19,308 nucleotides of DNA, from assembly GCA_038317685.1 (NCBI GenBank), contig JBBQBQ010000041.1:1-19308 (forward strand), given 5' to 3'. A program made the position numbers and the translations under genes. Under the pieces are notes generated by a model. It had not been told where the DNA came from, ran no database searches, and saw only the letters and a list, made by a program, of their open reading frames with translations. This DNA comes from JBBQBQ01 sp038317685 (GTDB taxonomy: Bacteria; Desulfobacterota; Desulfuromonadia; Desulfuromonadales; DDH964). Below, piece after piece: positions 1 through 7,823 of the stretch (within the stretch, counting starts at the first letter, position 1; every line of letters begins with the position of its first letter).

Positions 1-715
1 CGTTCTTTTTCAGCGTGCCGCTGGCCAGGTCCCTTTTCAATCGCAGCAGTTCGGAGGTGGTTTGGGTGACATCGACGAAGATCGGGTCGAGCTCCTGGAT
101 CGTCGCCAGGGAATCGGCCTGGTTCGCCGTGACCAAGGCCCCGGTGGTGACCAGGGAGCGGCCGATGCGGCCGGCAATGGGGGCCTTGACGGTGGTGTAG
201 GCGAGGTTGATACGGGCCGTCTCCTGCGCCGCCTGGGCGGCGGCGACTTCGGCTTCGGCGAGCTTGAAGGAGGCCGTGGCGTCGTCAAAGTCCTGCCGGC
301 TGACGGCGTTGATCTTGACCAGGTCGGCCAGCCGCTCGGCCTTGAGCCGAGCCGGAAGGAGGTTGGCCTCGGCCCGGGCGACGGCCGCCGCGGCAATGGC
401 GTTGGCCGCCCGGTAGGAGGCGTCGTCGATCTGGTAGAGAACCTGGCCGGCCTTCACCTCACCCCCTTCGACGAAGAGGCGCTGCTGAATGATCCCTCCG
501 ACCTGGGGGCGTACCTCGGCGACCAGGTGGGGCGAGGTCCGCCCCGATAGCTCGGTGGTGATCGCCACCCGCTGCGGCTGGACGACCAGCACCCCGACTT
601 CAGGGGGAGCGGGCGGGGGCGGGGCACTTTTCTGGGACCCGCAAGCGGCGGGGAGCAGACCGGCGGACAAAAACAAGGTAGCGACCATCAACTTGGTTTT
701 TAACGGGGAGTGCAT
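1..715 (-). CDS. RND efflux periplasmic adaptor (membrane fusion lipoprotein), C-terminal part missing
   Basis: This is the first 238 codons of an AcrA/MexA-type membrane fusion protein; the gene runs off the left edge. Such adaptors bridge an inner-membrane RND pump to an outer-membrane channel and help export drugs, solvents or other toxic compounds. The start at 715 has GAGG five bases upstream. Residues 1-25 form a lipoprotein signal with lipobox LPAAC (Cys25 the acylated residue), followed by a proline-rich linker. A biotinyl-lipoyl half-motif (VRPQVGGIIQQRLFVEGGEV) and its partner (TTVKAPIAGRIGRSLVTTGA) flank an alanine-rich helical hairpin of about 75 residues, the order expected for the family. 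It lies 79 bp after a TetR gene on the same strand, so the regulator probably controls it. The pump and outer-membrane genes would lie outside the window. Substrate cannot be read from the sequence. Confidence 0.9.
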   Translation of the reverse strand, partial: MHSPLKTKLMVATLFLSAGLLPAACGSQKSAPPPPAPPEVGVLVVQPQRVAITTELSGRTSPHLVAEVRPQVGGIIQQRLFVEGGEVKAGQVLYQIDDASYRAANAIAAAAVARAEANLLPARLKAERLADLVKINAVSRQDFDDATASFKLAEAEVAAAQAAQETARINLAYTTVKAPIAGRIGRSLVTTGALVTANQADSLATIQELDPIFVDVTQTTSELLRLKRDLASGTLKKN

Positions 716-794
716 AGACACCTCTTCGCTGGTTGGGTGAAATGAAGACTTATTTGCATCAATCTTTGGAAGAATGGTCACGGGGGCCCTTTGC

Positions 795-1370
795 TCATCG
801 CCGGACGCCATCCCAGCAGGCCTCGACGAAGCGCGCGACCTGGTCTGCGTCGAGGGTGTAGAAGCCGAGGATGGCGTCCCGCGCCACGGAGAGGAGCGGG
901 CCGAAGGCCAGGGAGAAGAGGATTGGCAGGGGGAAATCCTTCATCTCCCGCCGGACGATGGCATCGACGAAGAGGCCGCGAAAGATGTCGTCTTCCCGGC
1001 CCTTGCCGAGGAGCTTGTCGCGGCGATGCTCGACCCCGTAGGGGGAGTTGTGGAACTGCTCCAGGTAGCGGAATTCGAGGGGGTGGTCGACGAAGAAGCG
1101 CAGCAGCGTCGTGCCGAGATGGAGGAAGCGTTCCCGGATCGGCTGATCCGGGTCGTAGCCGGCCAGCAGGGCCTGGAAGATCCGCTCTTCGAGTTCCCGG
1201 TAAAGCTCGGTGATGAGGACCTCCTTGTTCTCGAAGTAGCGGTAGATGGTCCCCGCCCCGACCCCGGCCCGCTCGGCGATCATCGCCATCGGGGCTCCGT
1301 GGAAGCCCTTTTCGGCGATGAGTTCGAGGGCCACGCGCACGACTTCGGCCCGTTTTTCCGGTTTGGTCAT
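795..1370 (-). CDS. TetR/AcrR-family transcriptional repressor
   Basis: This is a 191-residue protein of typical TetR length. The N-terminus carries the TetR DNA-binding fold (ALELIAEKGFHGAPMAMIAE then RAGVGAGTIYRYFENKEVL, residues about 14-51), with the helix-turn-helix near residues 25-45 and the YRYFENKE recognition-helix signature. The remaining helices form the variable ligand-binding and dimer domain, so the inducer is unknown. The start at 1370 has an AAGG six bases upstream. The gene precedes an RND efflux adaptor on the same strand and is itself preceded by a perfect palindrome at 1392-1407, so autorepression plus control of the efflux operon is the likely arrangement (inference from the common AcrR/TtgR pattern). 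Family call is firm; target and ligand are not. Confidence 0.93.
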   Translation of the reverse strand: MTKPEKRAEVVRVALELIAEKGFHGAPMAMIAERAGVGAGTIYRYFENKEVLITELYRELEERIFQALLAGYDPDQPIRERFLHLGTTLLRFFVDHPLEFRYLEQFHNSPYGVEHRRDKLLGKGREDDIFRGLFVDAIVRREMKDFPLPILFSLAFGPLLSVARDAILGFYTLDADQVARFVEACWDGVRR

Positions 1371-1391
1371 CGAGTGCCTTTCCCTTATGCG

Positions 1392-1407
1392 GAATGAACG
1401 TTCATTC
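1392..1407 (-). promoter_or_regulatory. Probable TetR operator palindrome
   Basis: The sequence GAATGAACGTTCATTC is a perfect 16-bp inverted repeat centred between 1399 and 1400, 22 bp upstream of the TetR start codon. Palindromes containing AATGAACGTTCATT are typical of TetR-family operators. Its position would let the repressor block its own promoter and the downstream efflux genes. It lies 163 bp from the divergent PPK2 gene, so an effect on that gene is less likely. Confidence 0.75.
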
Positions 1408-1570
1408 TTCTAGCACAACGCCCCCCACCGTCGCAACTGATTTTTTTGCCGATCGGGAAGACGGCGTGTCTATCTCCCTCCGGCCCCTGGCGGCTGCGGC
1501 GGCATCTGGTAAAGTTTCACCCTGAGGTCGGACTCAGAATGGTTTGCGGGCAAAGGGCCGGGAGGAATCG

Positions 1571-2431
1571 ATGAGTTTCAGCAACAAGTTTCGGATCAAG
1601 GCGGGACAGAAGGTCAACTTGACAGAAATCGATCCCGATGCCCGGGACGGCCACCACGATAAGGAATCGGCCGGGGCGGAGGTTGCCGAACTGGGACGCG
1701 GGATGGAGGCGCTCCAGTTCCGGCTCTATGCCGAGAACCGCCGCTCCCTGCTGATCTGCCTGCAGGCGATGGACGCCGCCGGCAAGGACGGCACCATCCG
1801 CCACGTGATCGGGCCCCTCAACCCGCAGGGGACCCGGGTGGTCGGCTTCAAGGTTCCGTCCGCCGAAGAGGCGGCCCACGACTTCCTCTGGAGAATCCAC
1901 CGTCAGGTGCCGGCCCGGGGGGAGATCGTCATCTTCAACCGCTCCCACTACGAAGACGTCCTCGTCGCCCGGGTCCACAAGCTGGTGCCGAAGGCGGTCT
2001 GGAGCGAGCGCTACCAACTGATCAACGACTTCGAACGGACCCTGGCGGCCGGCGGCACCCGCATCCTCAAATTCTTCCTCCACATCAGCCCCGAGGAACA
2101 GCTGGAGCGCTTCAAAGAGCGCCTCGACGACCCGGCCCGCCACTGGAAGATCAGCCTCGCCGACTATACGGAACGGGAGCTGTGGCCGAAGTACCAGGAA
2201 GCCTACGCCGATGTTTTGGAACGGACCAGCACCGCCGAGGCCCCCTGGTTTGTGGTCCCGGCCAACCACAAGTGGTATCGCAATCTGGTCGTCTCAAAGA
2301 TCATCGTCGAGGCTCTCGAAGCCTTCGATCTGTCCCTGCCGGCGCCGACCGTCGATCTCGACGAGATCCGCCGCCGCTTCCATGCCGCCCGGGAAAGGCT
2401 TGACAAGAAGGATCGGGAGGCCAAGGGATGA
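1571..2431 (+). CDS. ppk2: Polyphosphate kinase 2 family (polyphosphate:nucleotide phosphotransferase)
   Basis: This 286-residue single-domain PPK2 transfers phosphate between polyP and nucleotides. Walker A is MDAAGKDGTIR with Lys72; the Walker B region is IVIFNRSHYEDVLV at residues 119-132; a lid-type segment ERLDDPARHWK and the C-terminal APWFVVPANHKWYRN are also present. The FNRSHYEDVLV form, rather than the DRSWYNRAGVE form of class I enzymes, resembles class III-type PPK2s such as that of Meiothermus ruber, which phosphorylate AMP and ADP from polyP; that substrate call is inference. The ATG at 1571 has a near-perfect GGAGGAA ending three bases upstream; an in-frame TTG at 1544 lacks such a site. 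PPK1 starts 34 bp downstream, so the two are probably cotranscribed. No clear sigma70 promoter or PHO box was seen in the 160 bp upstream. Confidence 0.93.
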   Translation: MSFSNKFRIKAGQKVNLTEIDPDARDGHHDKESAGAEVAELGRGMEALQFRLYAENRRSLLICLQAMDAAGKDGTIRHVIGPLNPQGTRVVGFKVPSAEEAAHDFLWRIHRQVPARGEIVIFNRSHYEDVLVARVHKLVPKAVWSERYQLINDFERTLAAGGTRILKFFLHISPEEQLERFKERLDDPARHWKISLADYTERELWPKYQEAYADVLERTSTAEAPWFVVPANHKWYRNLVVSKIIVEALEAFDLSLPAPTVDLDEIRRRFHAARERLDKKDREAKG

Positions 2432-2465
2432 GCGTCCATCGCCGCCTGCTGCAAAGGTCGTCGCC

Positions 2466-4649
2466 ATGAGCGCTGCAAAGACCGCCGCCGCAAAGACCAC
2501 CGCCGCAAAGTCGAAAAGCCGCCGCGATCACCACGATCTCCTCGCCCCCGAACTCTATCTCAACCGGGAACTGTCGTGGCTGGAGTTCAATCGCCGGGTT
2601 CTGCACCAGGTGCGGGACGAGCGGGTGCCGCTTCTGGAGCGGGTCAAATTCGCCGCCATCGTCAGCTCCAACCTCGACGAATTCTTCATGAAGCGGATCG
2701 GCGGCCTCAAACAGCAGCTCGGCGCCCGCCTCCAGAGCCTGACCGCGGACGGCCGTTCGCCAAAGCAGCAGATTGTCGAAAGCTACGCCCTGGTGCGGGA
2801 ACTGGAGGCGGAGAAGGAACGGCTCCTCCCGCAACTGGTGAAGGCGATGGCGGAAGCGGGGATCGCCCTGCTGACCTACCAGGACCTCTCCAGCCGGGAG
2901 AAGAAGCAGCTGCGGGACGACTACTTCCACAACATCTACCCTCTCGTCACTCCCCAGGCCATGGACCCGGCCCACCCGTTCCCCTTCGTCTCCAACCTCT
3001 CCCTCAACCTCCTCGTCACCCTCCGCACGCCCCGGGCCACCGAGACTTCGCTGGCCCGGGTCAAGGTGCCGGTGGGGCTGGGGGCGCCGCGCTTTCTGCG
3101 GGTCGGCGACAAGGACCGCTTCATCCCCCTTGAAGAAGTCATGAGCAACAATCTCGACATGCTCTTCCCGGGGATGGAGATCCTCGGCTGTGAGCTCTTC
3201 CGGGTGACCCGCAACGCCAACACTGAACGGAACGAGGAAGATGCCGACGACCTGCTGGCGATGATCGAGACCGAACTGCAGCACCGCAAGTTCGCGCCGA
3301 TCGTCCGCCTTGAGGTGAAGAGCGGCATGGACCCTCTCCACCGCGGCATGCTCGCCGCCGAACTTGCCCTCGACGAAGGGAGCGACGTCTTCGAGGTCAA
3401 GGGGATGCTGGCGATGCGCGATCTGCAGGAGCTCGCCGCCCTCGATCTTCCGGAGCTGCACTATCCCCCCCATATCCCCCTCGATCCGCCGCGCCTGCAG
3501 ACCGAACGCAACATCTTCCACACCCTCCGCGACGCCGGGTCGATCCTCCTCTACCACCCCTACGAGTCCTTTTCCTCCTCGGTCGAACGCTTCCTCCAGG
3601 AGGCGGGGCACGACCCCAAGGTGCGGGCAATCAAGATGACCCTCTACCGCACCTCCAGCGAAAGCCGCATCATCGATCACCTGATCGCCGCGGCCAGAGG
3701 CGGCAAACAAGTGGCGGTCGTGGTCGAACTCCAGGCGCGCTTCGACGAGGCGGCCAACATCCGCCTGGCGAGCCGCATGGAGGAGGCCGGTATCCACGTC
3801 ACCTACGGCGTGGTGGGACTCAAGACCCATTGCAAGGTGATCCTGGTGGTCCGACAGGACTTCGGCGGCATCCGCCGCTACGTCCACCTCGGCACCGGCA
3901 ACTACCACCCCGGCACCGCCCGCCTCTACTCCGATTACGGCCTGCTGACCAGCGATCCCCTGATCGGCGAGGATGCCACCGAACTCTTCAACTACCTGAC
4001 GACCGGCTATACCCCCAAGCGCCCCTATCACAAGCTGCTGCCGGCCCCCAAGCTGCTGAAAAAGGCGCTTTTGGCGAAGATCGAGCGGGAGATCGCCGTC
4101 CACACCCCGGACCGGCCGGGGCTGCTGCGCTTCAAGATGAACGCCCTCGACGACATCGAAATCATCCGGGCCCTCTATCGCGCCTCCCGGGCCGGGGTGC
4201 CGATCGAACTGCTGGTCCGGGACAGCTGCCGGTTGCGCCCGGGGGTCCCGAGGGTTTCGGAGTCGATCCGGGTGGTCAGCATCGTCGGCCGTTTTCTGGA
4301 ACATGCCCGAGTCTACTACTTCCGCAACGGCGGCGCCGAGGAGTACCTGATCGGCTCGGCCGACGCCATGCGTCGCAACCTCGAGGACCGGGTCGAGGTC
4401 CTGGTCCCGGTCGAGGACCCGGCCCTCTGCCGGGAACTGCAGCAGATGTTCGAAATCCAGCTCGGCGACCAGGTCAGCGCCTGGGAGATGCAGACCGACG
4501 GTTCCTACCGCCAGCGGCATCCCGCCGCGGGGCAGGAGTCAAGGGGGAGCCATGAGCTCCTCATCGACCTCGCCCAGAAGAAACAAAAGGAATCGCTCCG
4601 CTACCGGCGCAAGAAGACTCGCGGCGGCAAGAAACGCAACCTGCTGTGA
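2466..4649 (+). CDS. ppk1: Polyphosphate kinase 1
   Basis: This 727-residue PPK1 makes long-chain polyP from ATP at the membrane or nucleoid, reversibly. The N-terminal domain begins with LYLNRELSWLEFNRRVL and carries NLDEFFMKRIGGLKQQ. The two catalytic phospholipase-D-like domains hold the conserved histidines: His455 in GLKTHCKVILV, the expected autophosphorylation site, and His613 in FLEHARVYYF, followed by IGSADAMRRNLEDRVEV. Their spacing matches the E. coli His435/His592 pair. The start at 2466 has AAAGG eight bases upstream; the open frame continues to 2211 inside ppk2, but that part is a shadow. The protein is slightly long because of an alanine/lysine-rich leader (AAKTAAAKTTAAKSKS) and a very basic tail (RRKKTRGGKKRN) outside the conserved fold. 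It lies between ppk2 and a lysine-rich helix-hairpin-helix gene. Confidence 0.97.
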   Translation: MSAAKTAAAKTTAAKSKSRRDHHDLLAPELYLNRELSWLEFNRRVLHQVRDERVPLLERVKFAAIVSSNLDEFFMKRIGGLKQQLGARLQSLTADGRSPKQQIVESYALVRELEAEKERLLPQLVKAMAEAGIALLTYQDLSSREKKQLRDDYFHNIYPLVTPQAMDPAHPFPFVSNLSLNLLVTLRTPRATETSLARVKVPVGLGAPRFLRVGDKDRFIPLEEVMSNNLDMLFPGMEILGCELFRVTRNANTERNEEDADDLLAMIETELQHRKFAPIVRLEVKSGMDPLHRGMLAAELALDEGSDVFEVKGMLAMRDLQELAALDLPELHYPPHIPLDPPRLQTERNIFHTLRDAGSILLYHPYESFSSSVERFLQEAGHDPKVRAIKMTLYRTSSESRIIDHLIAAARGGKQVAVVVELQARFDEAANIRLASRMEEAGIHVTYGVVGLKTHCKVILVVRQDFGGIRRYVHLGTGNYHPGTARLYSDYGLLTSDPLIGEDATELFNYLTTGYTPKRPYHKLLPAPKLLKKALLAKIEREIAVHTPDRPGLLRFKMNALDDIEIIRALYRASRAGVPIELLVRDSCRLRPGVPRVSESIRVVSIVGRFLEHARVYYFRNGGAEEYLIGSADAMRRNLEDRVEVLVPVEDPALCRELQQMFEIQLGDQVSAWEMQTDGSYRQRHPAAGQESRGSHELLIDLAQKKQKESLRYRRKKTRGGKKRNLL

Positions 4650-4708
4650 ACCAAGATCAGCCCCCAGCTTGAAGGCAACTGCTCTCAACATCAACAAGGG
4701 AGGACACC

Positions 4709-5248
4709 ATGGAGAATAACGCCGTGAAAGCACTTATGCAGCTCAAGGGGGTCGGGGCCGTCAGTGCCCGGCGCCTGGTCGAGGCCGGATTCGACGACTT
4801 TGCCAAGATTGCCGCCGCCGGTGCGGATGGCCTGCGGACTGTGCCGGGGCTCAACCCGCGGATACTGGAGGGGGTCGTGGCGGAGGCGGCGGCGCTGGCC
4901 GCTCTGCCGGCTCCTGCTCCGGCTGAAGCCGCTGGCGCCGTTGCGGGCGAGGGAAAAGCCGCTCGCCTGGCACGGGTCCGGGAGCTGGTCGGGCAACTGC
5001 AGAAGGAAATTACCGCCCTGGTGGCGACCGAGTGGGACGAGCAAGCCGACAGCCTCCACCGGCAAGCCGCGAAGCTCGGCAAACTCCTGGAAAAACTCGG
5101 GGCGGACTTCCCGGCCCGGCTCAAGCGGACCGGCAAGGCCTTGGCCAAGGCCGAGCGGCGCCTGGAGGAGGCGGCCGGCCGGGGCTCGAAAAAGACCGCC
5201 AGCGTTCTGAAAAAGACCCGCAAGTCGTTGAAAAAAGCCTTGAGTTGA
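4709..5248 (+). CDS. Helix-hairpin-helix protein with lysine/alanine-rich C-terminus, function unknown
   Basis: This is a 179-residue protein with an excellent ribosome site (AAGGGAGG, 4696-4703). Residues about 9-60 form a tandem helix-hairpin-helix unit of the RadA/RuvA/NAD-ligase kind (LKGVGAVSARRLVEAGF, then LRTVPGLNPRILEGVV), which normally contacts the DNA backbone without sequence specificity. An Ala/Pro linker follows, then a helical segment that may coil (residues about 83-135), and a highly basic end (LKRTGKALAKAERRLEEAAG, then KKTASVLKKTRKSLKKAL) reminiscent of histone H1-like tails. I do not recognise a named family. Sitting 59 bp after ppk1 and 104 bp before ppx, on the same strand, it could be a nucleoid or polyP-associated protein; the polyP link rests only on context and charge. 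Confidence 0.8.
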   Translation: MENNAVKALMQLKGVGAVSARRLVEAGFDDFAKIAAAGADGLRTVPGLNPRILEGVVAEAAALAALPAPAPAEAAGAVAGEGKAARLARVRELVGQLQKEITALVATEWDEQADSLHRQAAKLGKLLEKLGADFPARLKRTGKALAKAERRLEEAAGRGSKKTASVLKKTRKSLKKALS

Positions 5249-5292
5249 ATTCCCGCCCCCCGCTTTCCCCGGAATCCGTTAAACTGTTGTCA

Positions 5293-5324
5293 GGTGCAGC
5301 CGGCCGCTTCCGGGCGGCTGCACC
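5293..5324 (+). other. Inverted repeat in the ppx leader
   Basis: A perfect 10-bp stem (GGTGCAGCCG at 5293-5302, CGGCTGCACC at 5315-5324) with a 12-base loop lies between the helix-hairpin-helix gene and ppx. No T-run follows, so it is not a standard intrinsic terminator. It ends 28 bases before the ppx start and may affect RNA processing or translation. Confidence 0.5.
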
Positions 5325-5352
5325 GGTTCCCCACGCCACCTTCGAGGCCCCC

Positions 5353-6879
5353 ATGAATAGCCGTCTGGCCGCAATCGATATCGGCACCAACTCGATCCGC
5401 TGCATCATTGTCGAAGTCACGGAGACCGGCGAATTCCGGGTTCTTGACGACGAAAAGGCGACGGTGCGGCTCGGCGAGGGGCTGGCGGCCGGAGGCGCGA
5501 TCCTCCCGGCGGCCTGGGAGCGGGCCCGGCAGGCGCTGCTGCGGATGCGCAAGATCATCGACGGACTGGGGGTCGAGTCCTTGACCGCGGTGGCGACCAG
5601 CGCCGTCCGCCAGGCGGCCAACGGCGGCGAGTTCCTGGCCGCGATGCTGCAGGAGACGGGGATTGAAATCCGGCTGATCAGCGGCGAGGAGGAGGCGCAG
5701 CTGGCGGCGCTCAGCGCCCGGCACAACTTCGAACTCGACAATACCCGCACCCTCCTCGTCGACATCGGCGGAGGCAGTGTGGAGATCGTCACCCTGGTCG
5801 GGGACCACGTCGATGAAATCGCCTCCCTCCCCTTGGGCGCGGTGGTTCTGACGGAACGCTACCTGGCCGGCGACCCGGTCTCCGAGGGAAGTCTCAAGAC
5901 CTTGCGCAACCAGGTGCGCAAGACCCTCCGCAAGGAACTGGGCCGGCCCGACCTGCCGGTGCAGTATCTGATCGGCTCGGGGGGGACGATGACCAGCATC
6001 GCCGGCATGGTCATGGCGCTGCGCAAGGAGCAGTTCGACTCGGTTCACCACTACGAGGTCCTCCGTTCGGAGGTCGTCCACCTGCTGGCGATGCTTGCCC
6101 GCAAAGACCAGAAAGGGCGCCGGGCCGTCCCCGGCCTCAATCCCGAACGGGCCGATATCATCGTCGCCGGGGTCCTGGTCGTCGACGAGTTGATGCGCCA
6201 GTTCCGCGTCAACCTGCTGCGCATCAACGAAAAGGGGATTCGCGAGGGGCTGATCCTCAAGGCACTGGCCGAGCGCGGCCTGCGTTCGGACCAGAGCAAT
6301 CGTCGCGACTGGCGGCAAGTGGTGGAGGACTTCGCCCGCTCCTGCCACTTCGACGAGGGTCATTCCCGGCATGTCAACCGTCTGGCCCAGCAGATTCTCG
6401 CCGGGCTCGCTCCCCGTTTCGTCTTCGAGGAACGTGCGGCCCAGCTGCTGGAGGCAGCGGCCCTCCTCCACGACATCGGCTATTTCATCAGCTACGCCCA
6501 GCACCACAAACATTCGTACCACCTGATCCGCCATGCCGACCTCCTCGGTTTCTCCCCCCGGGAGCGGGAGGTTATCGCCAACATCGCCCGCTATCACCGC
6601 AAGTCCCTCCCCAAGAAAAAACACGACGGCTTCGCCCGCCTCTGCGCCGAGGATCGGCTTCTGGTCAGGCGCCTCGGCGGCGTCCTGCGCCTGGCCGACG
6701 GCCTCGACCGGCGCCGCGCCCTCCTCGTCGATGAAGTCCGCTGCGCCTGCGAAGGCAAGAGCATTCGCATGGTCTTGGCCGGCGCCGGCGACCTCTCCGT
6801 CGAACTCTACGGTGGCCAGGCCAAAGGAGATCTCTTCAGTGAGGCATTCGGTTGCCGATTGGAGCTGACCACGGTCTGA
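5353..6879 (+). CDS. ppx: Exopolyphosphatase, Ppx/GppA family with C-terminal HD-type domain
   Basis: This 508-residue protein belongs to the ASKHA-fold Ppx/GppA phosphatases, which shorten polyP from its end and/or hydrolyse pppGpp. The phosphate-binding motifs are AIDIGTNSIRCIIVEV (residues 7-22), SGEEEAQLAALSARHNF and LLVDIGGGSVEIV. The C-terminal region carries an HD-type domain: HSRHVNRLAQQ (His340) and LLHDIGYFISY (His373-Asp374), then IARYHRKSLPKKKH. This is the long, E. coli-like architecture rather than the short form of about 300 residues. The ATG at 5353 has GAGG five bases upstream, and MNSRLAAIDIG matches the usual N-terminus; the open frame upstream to 5032 overlaps the preceding gene and is not coding. 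Being downstream of both polyP kinases suggests joint control of polyP turnover. Sequence alone does not separate Ppx from GppA activity; the neighbourhood favours Ppx. Confidence 0.92.
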   Translation: MNSRLAAIDIGTNSIRCIIVEVTETGEFRVLDDEKATVRLGEGLAAGGAILPAAWERARQALLRMRKIIDGLGVESLTAVATSAVRQAANGGEFLAAMLQETGIEIRLISGEEEAQLAALSARHNFELDNTRTLLVDIGGGSVEIVTLVGDHVDEIASLPLGAVVLTERYLAGDPVSEGSLKTLRNQVRKTLRKELGRPDLPVQYLIGSGGTMTSIAGMVMALRKEQFDSVHHYEVLRSEVVHLLAMLARKDQKGRRAVPGLNPERADIIVAGVLVVDELMRQFRVNLLRINEKGIREGLILKALAERGLRSDQSNRRDWRQVVEDFARSCHFDEGHSRHVNRLAQQILAGLAPRFVFEERAAQLLEAAALLHDIGYFISYAQHHKHSYHLIRHADLLGFSPREREVIANIARYHRKSLPKKKHDGFARLCAEDRLLVRRLGGVLRLADGLDRRRALLVDEVRCACEGKSIRMVLAGAGDLSVELYGGQAKGDLFSEAFGCRLELTTV

Positions 6880-7106
6880 TCCGGGAGCACCCCTCGCACC
6901 ACTCATCTGACCCTGGCAACCGCGTGGCTGGCAATTTAAAGGAAGCCCTTGCCTCGACGGGACAGGTCTTGCGAGACAGATTCCGGCTCCGATTTCCTGG
7001 CTGGACCACTCGCAATTTCTCAGATTTGTCCTAAACTTGAAGGCATTCTCGGTTAAATTCGTGGATTATTGATCCTCCTGATTCCAAACACTGAAAGGAG
7101 ATCACC

Positions 7107-7442
7107 ATGGCCGGCAAGTTCGAACTGAAAAAAAGCAAGGATGGGCAGTTCATGTTTAATCTGAAGGCAACCAACGGGCAGGTAATATTGACCAGTGAGC
7201 TTTATAAGGCCAAACCGAGCGCGGAAAACGGCATTGAGTCGGTCCGCAAGAACTCGGCACGGGAAGGGGCCTTCGAGGTCAGGAGCAACTCCAAGGGGGA
7301 GCCCTATTTCATCTTGAAGGCGACGAACGGTCAGGAAATCGGCCGCAGCGAGTACTATTCGTCCAAGTCTGCGATGGAGAACGGCATCGAATCGGTCAAG
7401 AAGAATGCACCAGAGGCCAAGGTCGAGGACCTGGCCGTCTAG
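7107..7442 (+). CDS. YegP/UPF0339 (DUF1508) tandem-repeat protein
   Basis: This 111-residue protein is built from two copies of a module of about 50 residues: FELKKSKDGQFMFNLKATNG...SAENGIESVRKNS and FEVRSNSKGEPYFILKATNG...SAMENGIESVKKNA. The KATNGQ and NGIESV(R/K)KN signatures are those of the YegP family, small soluble proteins of unknown biochemical role. It has a clear ribosome site (AAAGGAG, 7095-7100) and no signal peptide. A terminator-like hairpin follows directly, so it may be a single-gene unit. The 227 bp upstream hold no recognisable gene. Family call is strong; function is unknown. Confidence 0.92.
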   Translation: MAGKFELKKSKDGQFMFNLKATNGQVILTSELYKAKPSAENGIESVRKNSAREGAFEVRSNSKGEPYFILKATNGQEIGRSEYYSSKSAMENGIESVKKNAPEAKVEDLAV

Positions 7443-7450
7443 GATTCTCA

Positions 7451-7485
7451 GGGGGTGGCTCGACGGGCCACCCCCGCATGATTTT
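7451..7485 (+). terminator. Terminator-like hairpin after the YegP-type gene
   Basis: The nine-base arms GGGGGTGGC (7451-7459) and GCCACCCCC (7467-7475) enclose a seven-base loop, eight bases after the stop codon. Only a short T-run (TTTT at 7482-7485), set six bases away, follows, so termination may be partial or the hairpin may instead protect the RNA 3' end. Confidence 0.5.
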
Positions 7486-7518
7486 GAAGCTCACGAAACT
7501 CGAACAAGGGGGCTGGCC

Positions 7519-7767
7519 ATGGGCATTTTTTCCTGGATTGTGATGGGCCTGATCGTCGGTGTCCTCGCCAAAGTCCTCATGCCCGGCAAGGACCCCGGTG
7601 GCCTGATTGTGACCATCCTGATCGGCATCGCGGGGGCCTTCGTCGGCGGGTTTTTGGGATCGCGGTTGGGACTCGGGGCGGTGACCGGTTTCAACCTGGC
7701 GAGCCTTCTGCTGGCGACCGGCGGCGCCATCGTGCTGCTGATCCTTTTCCGGCTGATCAAAAGATAG
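7519..7767 (+). CDS. GlsB/YeaQ/YmgE-family small membrane protein
   Basis: This 82-residue, very hydrophobic protein has three predicted membrane segments (about residues 3-20, 28-46 and 57-78). The glycine-rich pattern GLIVGVLAKVLMPGKDPGG...ILIGIAGAFVGGFLG is characteristic of the transglycosylase-associated protein / YeaQ-YmgE family. These inner-membrane proteins are often stress-induced; no enzymatic activity has been shown for them. The ATG at 7519 follows AAGGGGG (7506-7512) at good spacing; a longer open frame from 7405 overlaps the previous gene and is not supported. It sits between the YegP-type gene and a zinc metallopeptidase gene on the same strand. Confidence 0.92.
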   Translation: MGIFSWIVMGLIVGVLAKVLMPGKDPGGLIVTILIGIAGAFVGGFLGSRLGLGAVTGFNLASLLLATGGAIVLLILFRLIKR

Positions 7768-7823
7768 CCGCGGGGCTCGCTTCCACACCATTACTTTACG
7801 GGAAAACGCATGAAGCGGGATCT

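Noticed and set aside
62..550. Plus-strand open frame over the efflux adaptor
   Set aside because: Antisense to a clear AcrA-type lipoprotein reading on the minus strand.
1441..1447. T7 run between the TetR gene and ppk2 as a terminator
   Set aside because: No stem precedes it on the plus strand, and there is no gene upstream on that strand to terminate.
2301..4520. A 739-codon open frame on the minus strand opposite ppk1
   Set aside because: GC-rich coding DNA often leaves long antisense frames open. The translation has no family resemblance, and the plus strand encodes complete PPK1.
5290..6906. A 538-codon minus-strand open frame opposite ppx
   Set aside because: Shadow of ppx; no recognisable domain.
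6852..7034. Short plus-strand open frame after ppx
   Set aside because: It starts inside ppx, has no ribosome site and no recognisable sequence; the interval is better described as intergenic.
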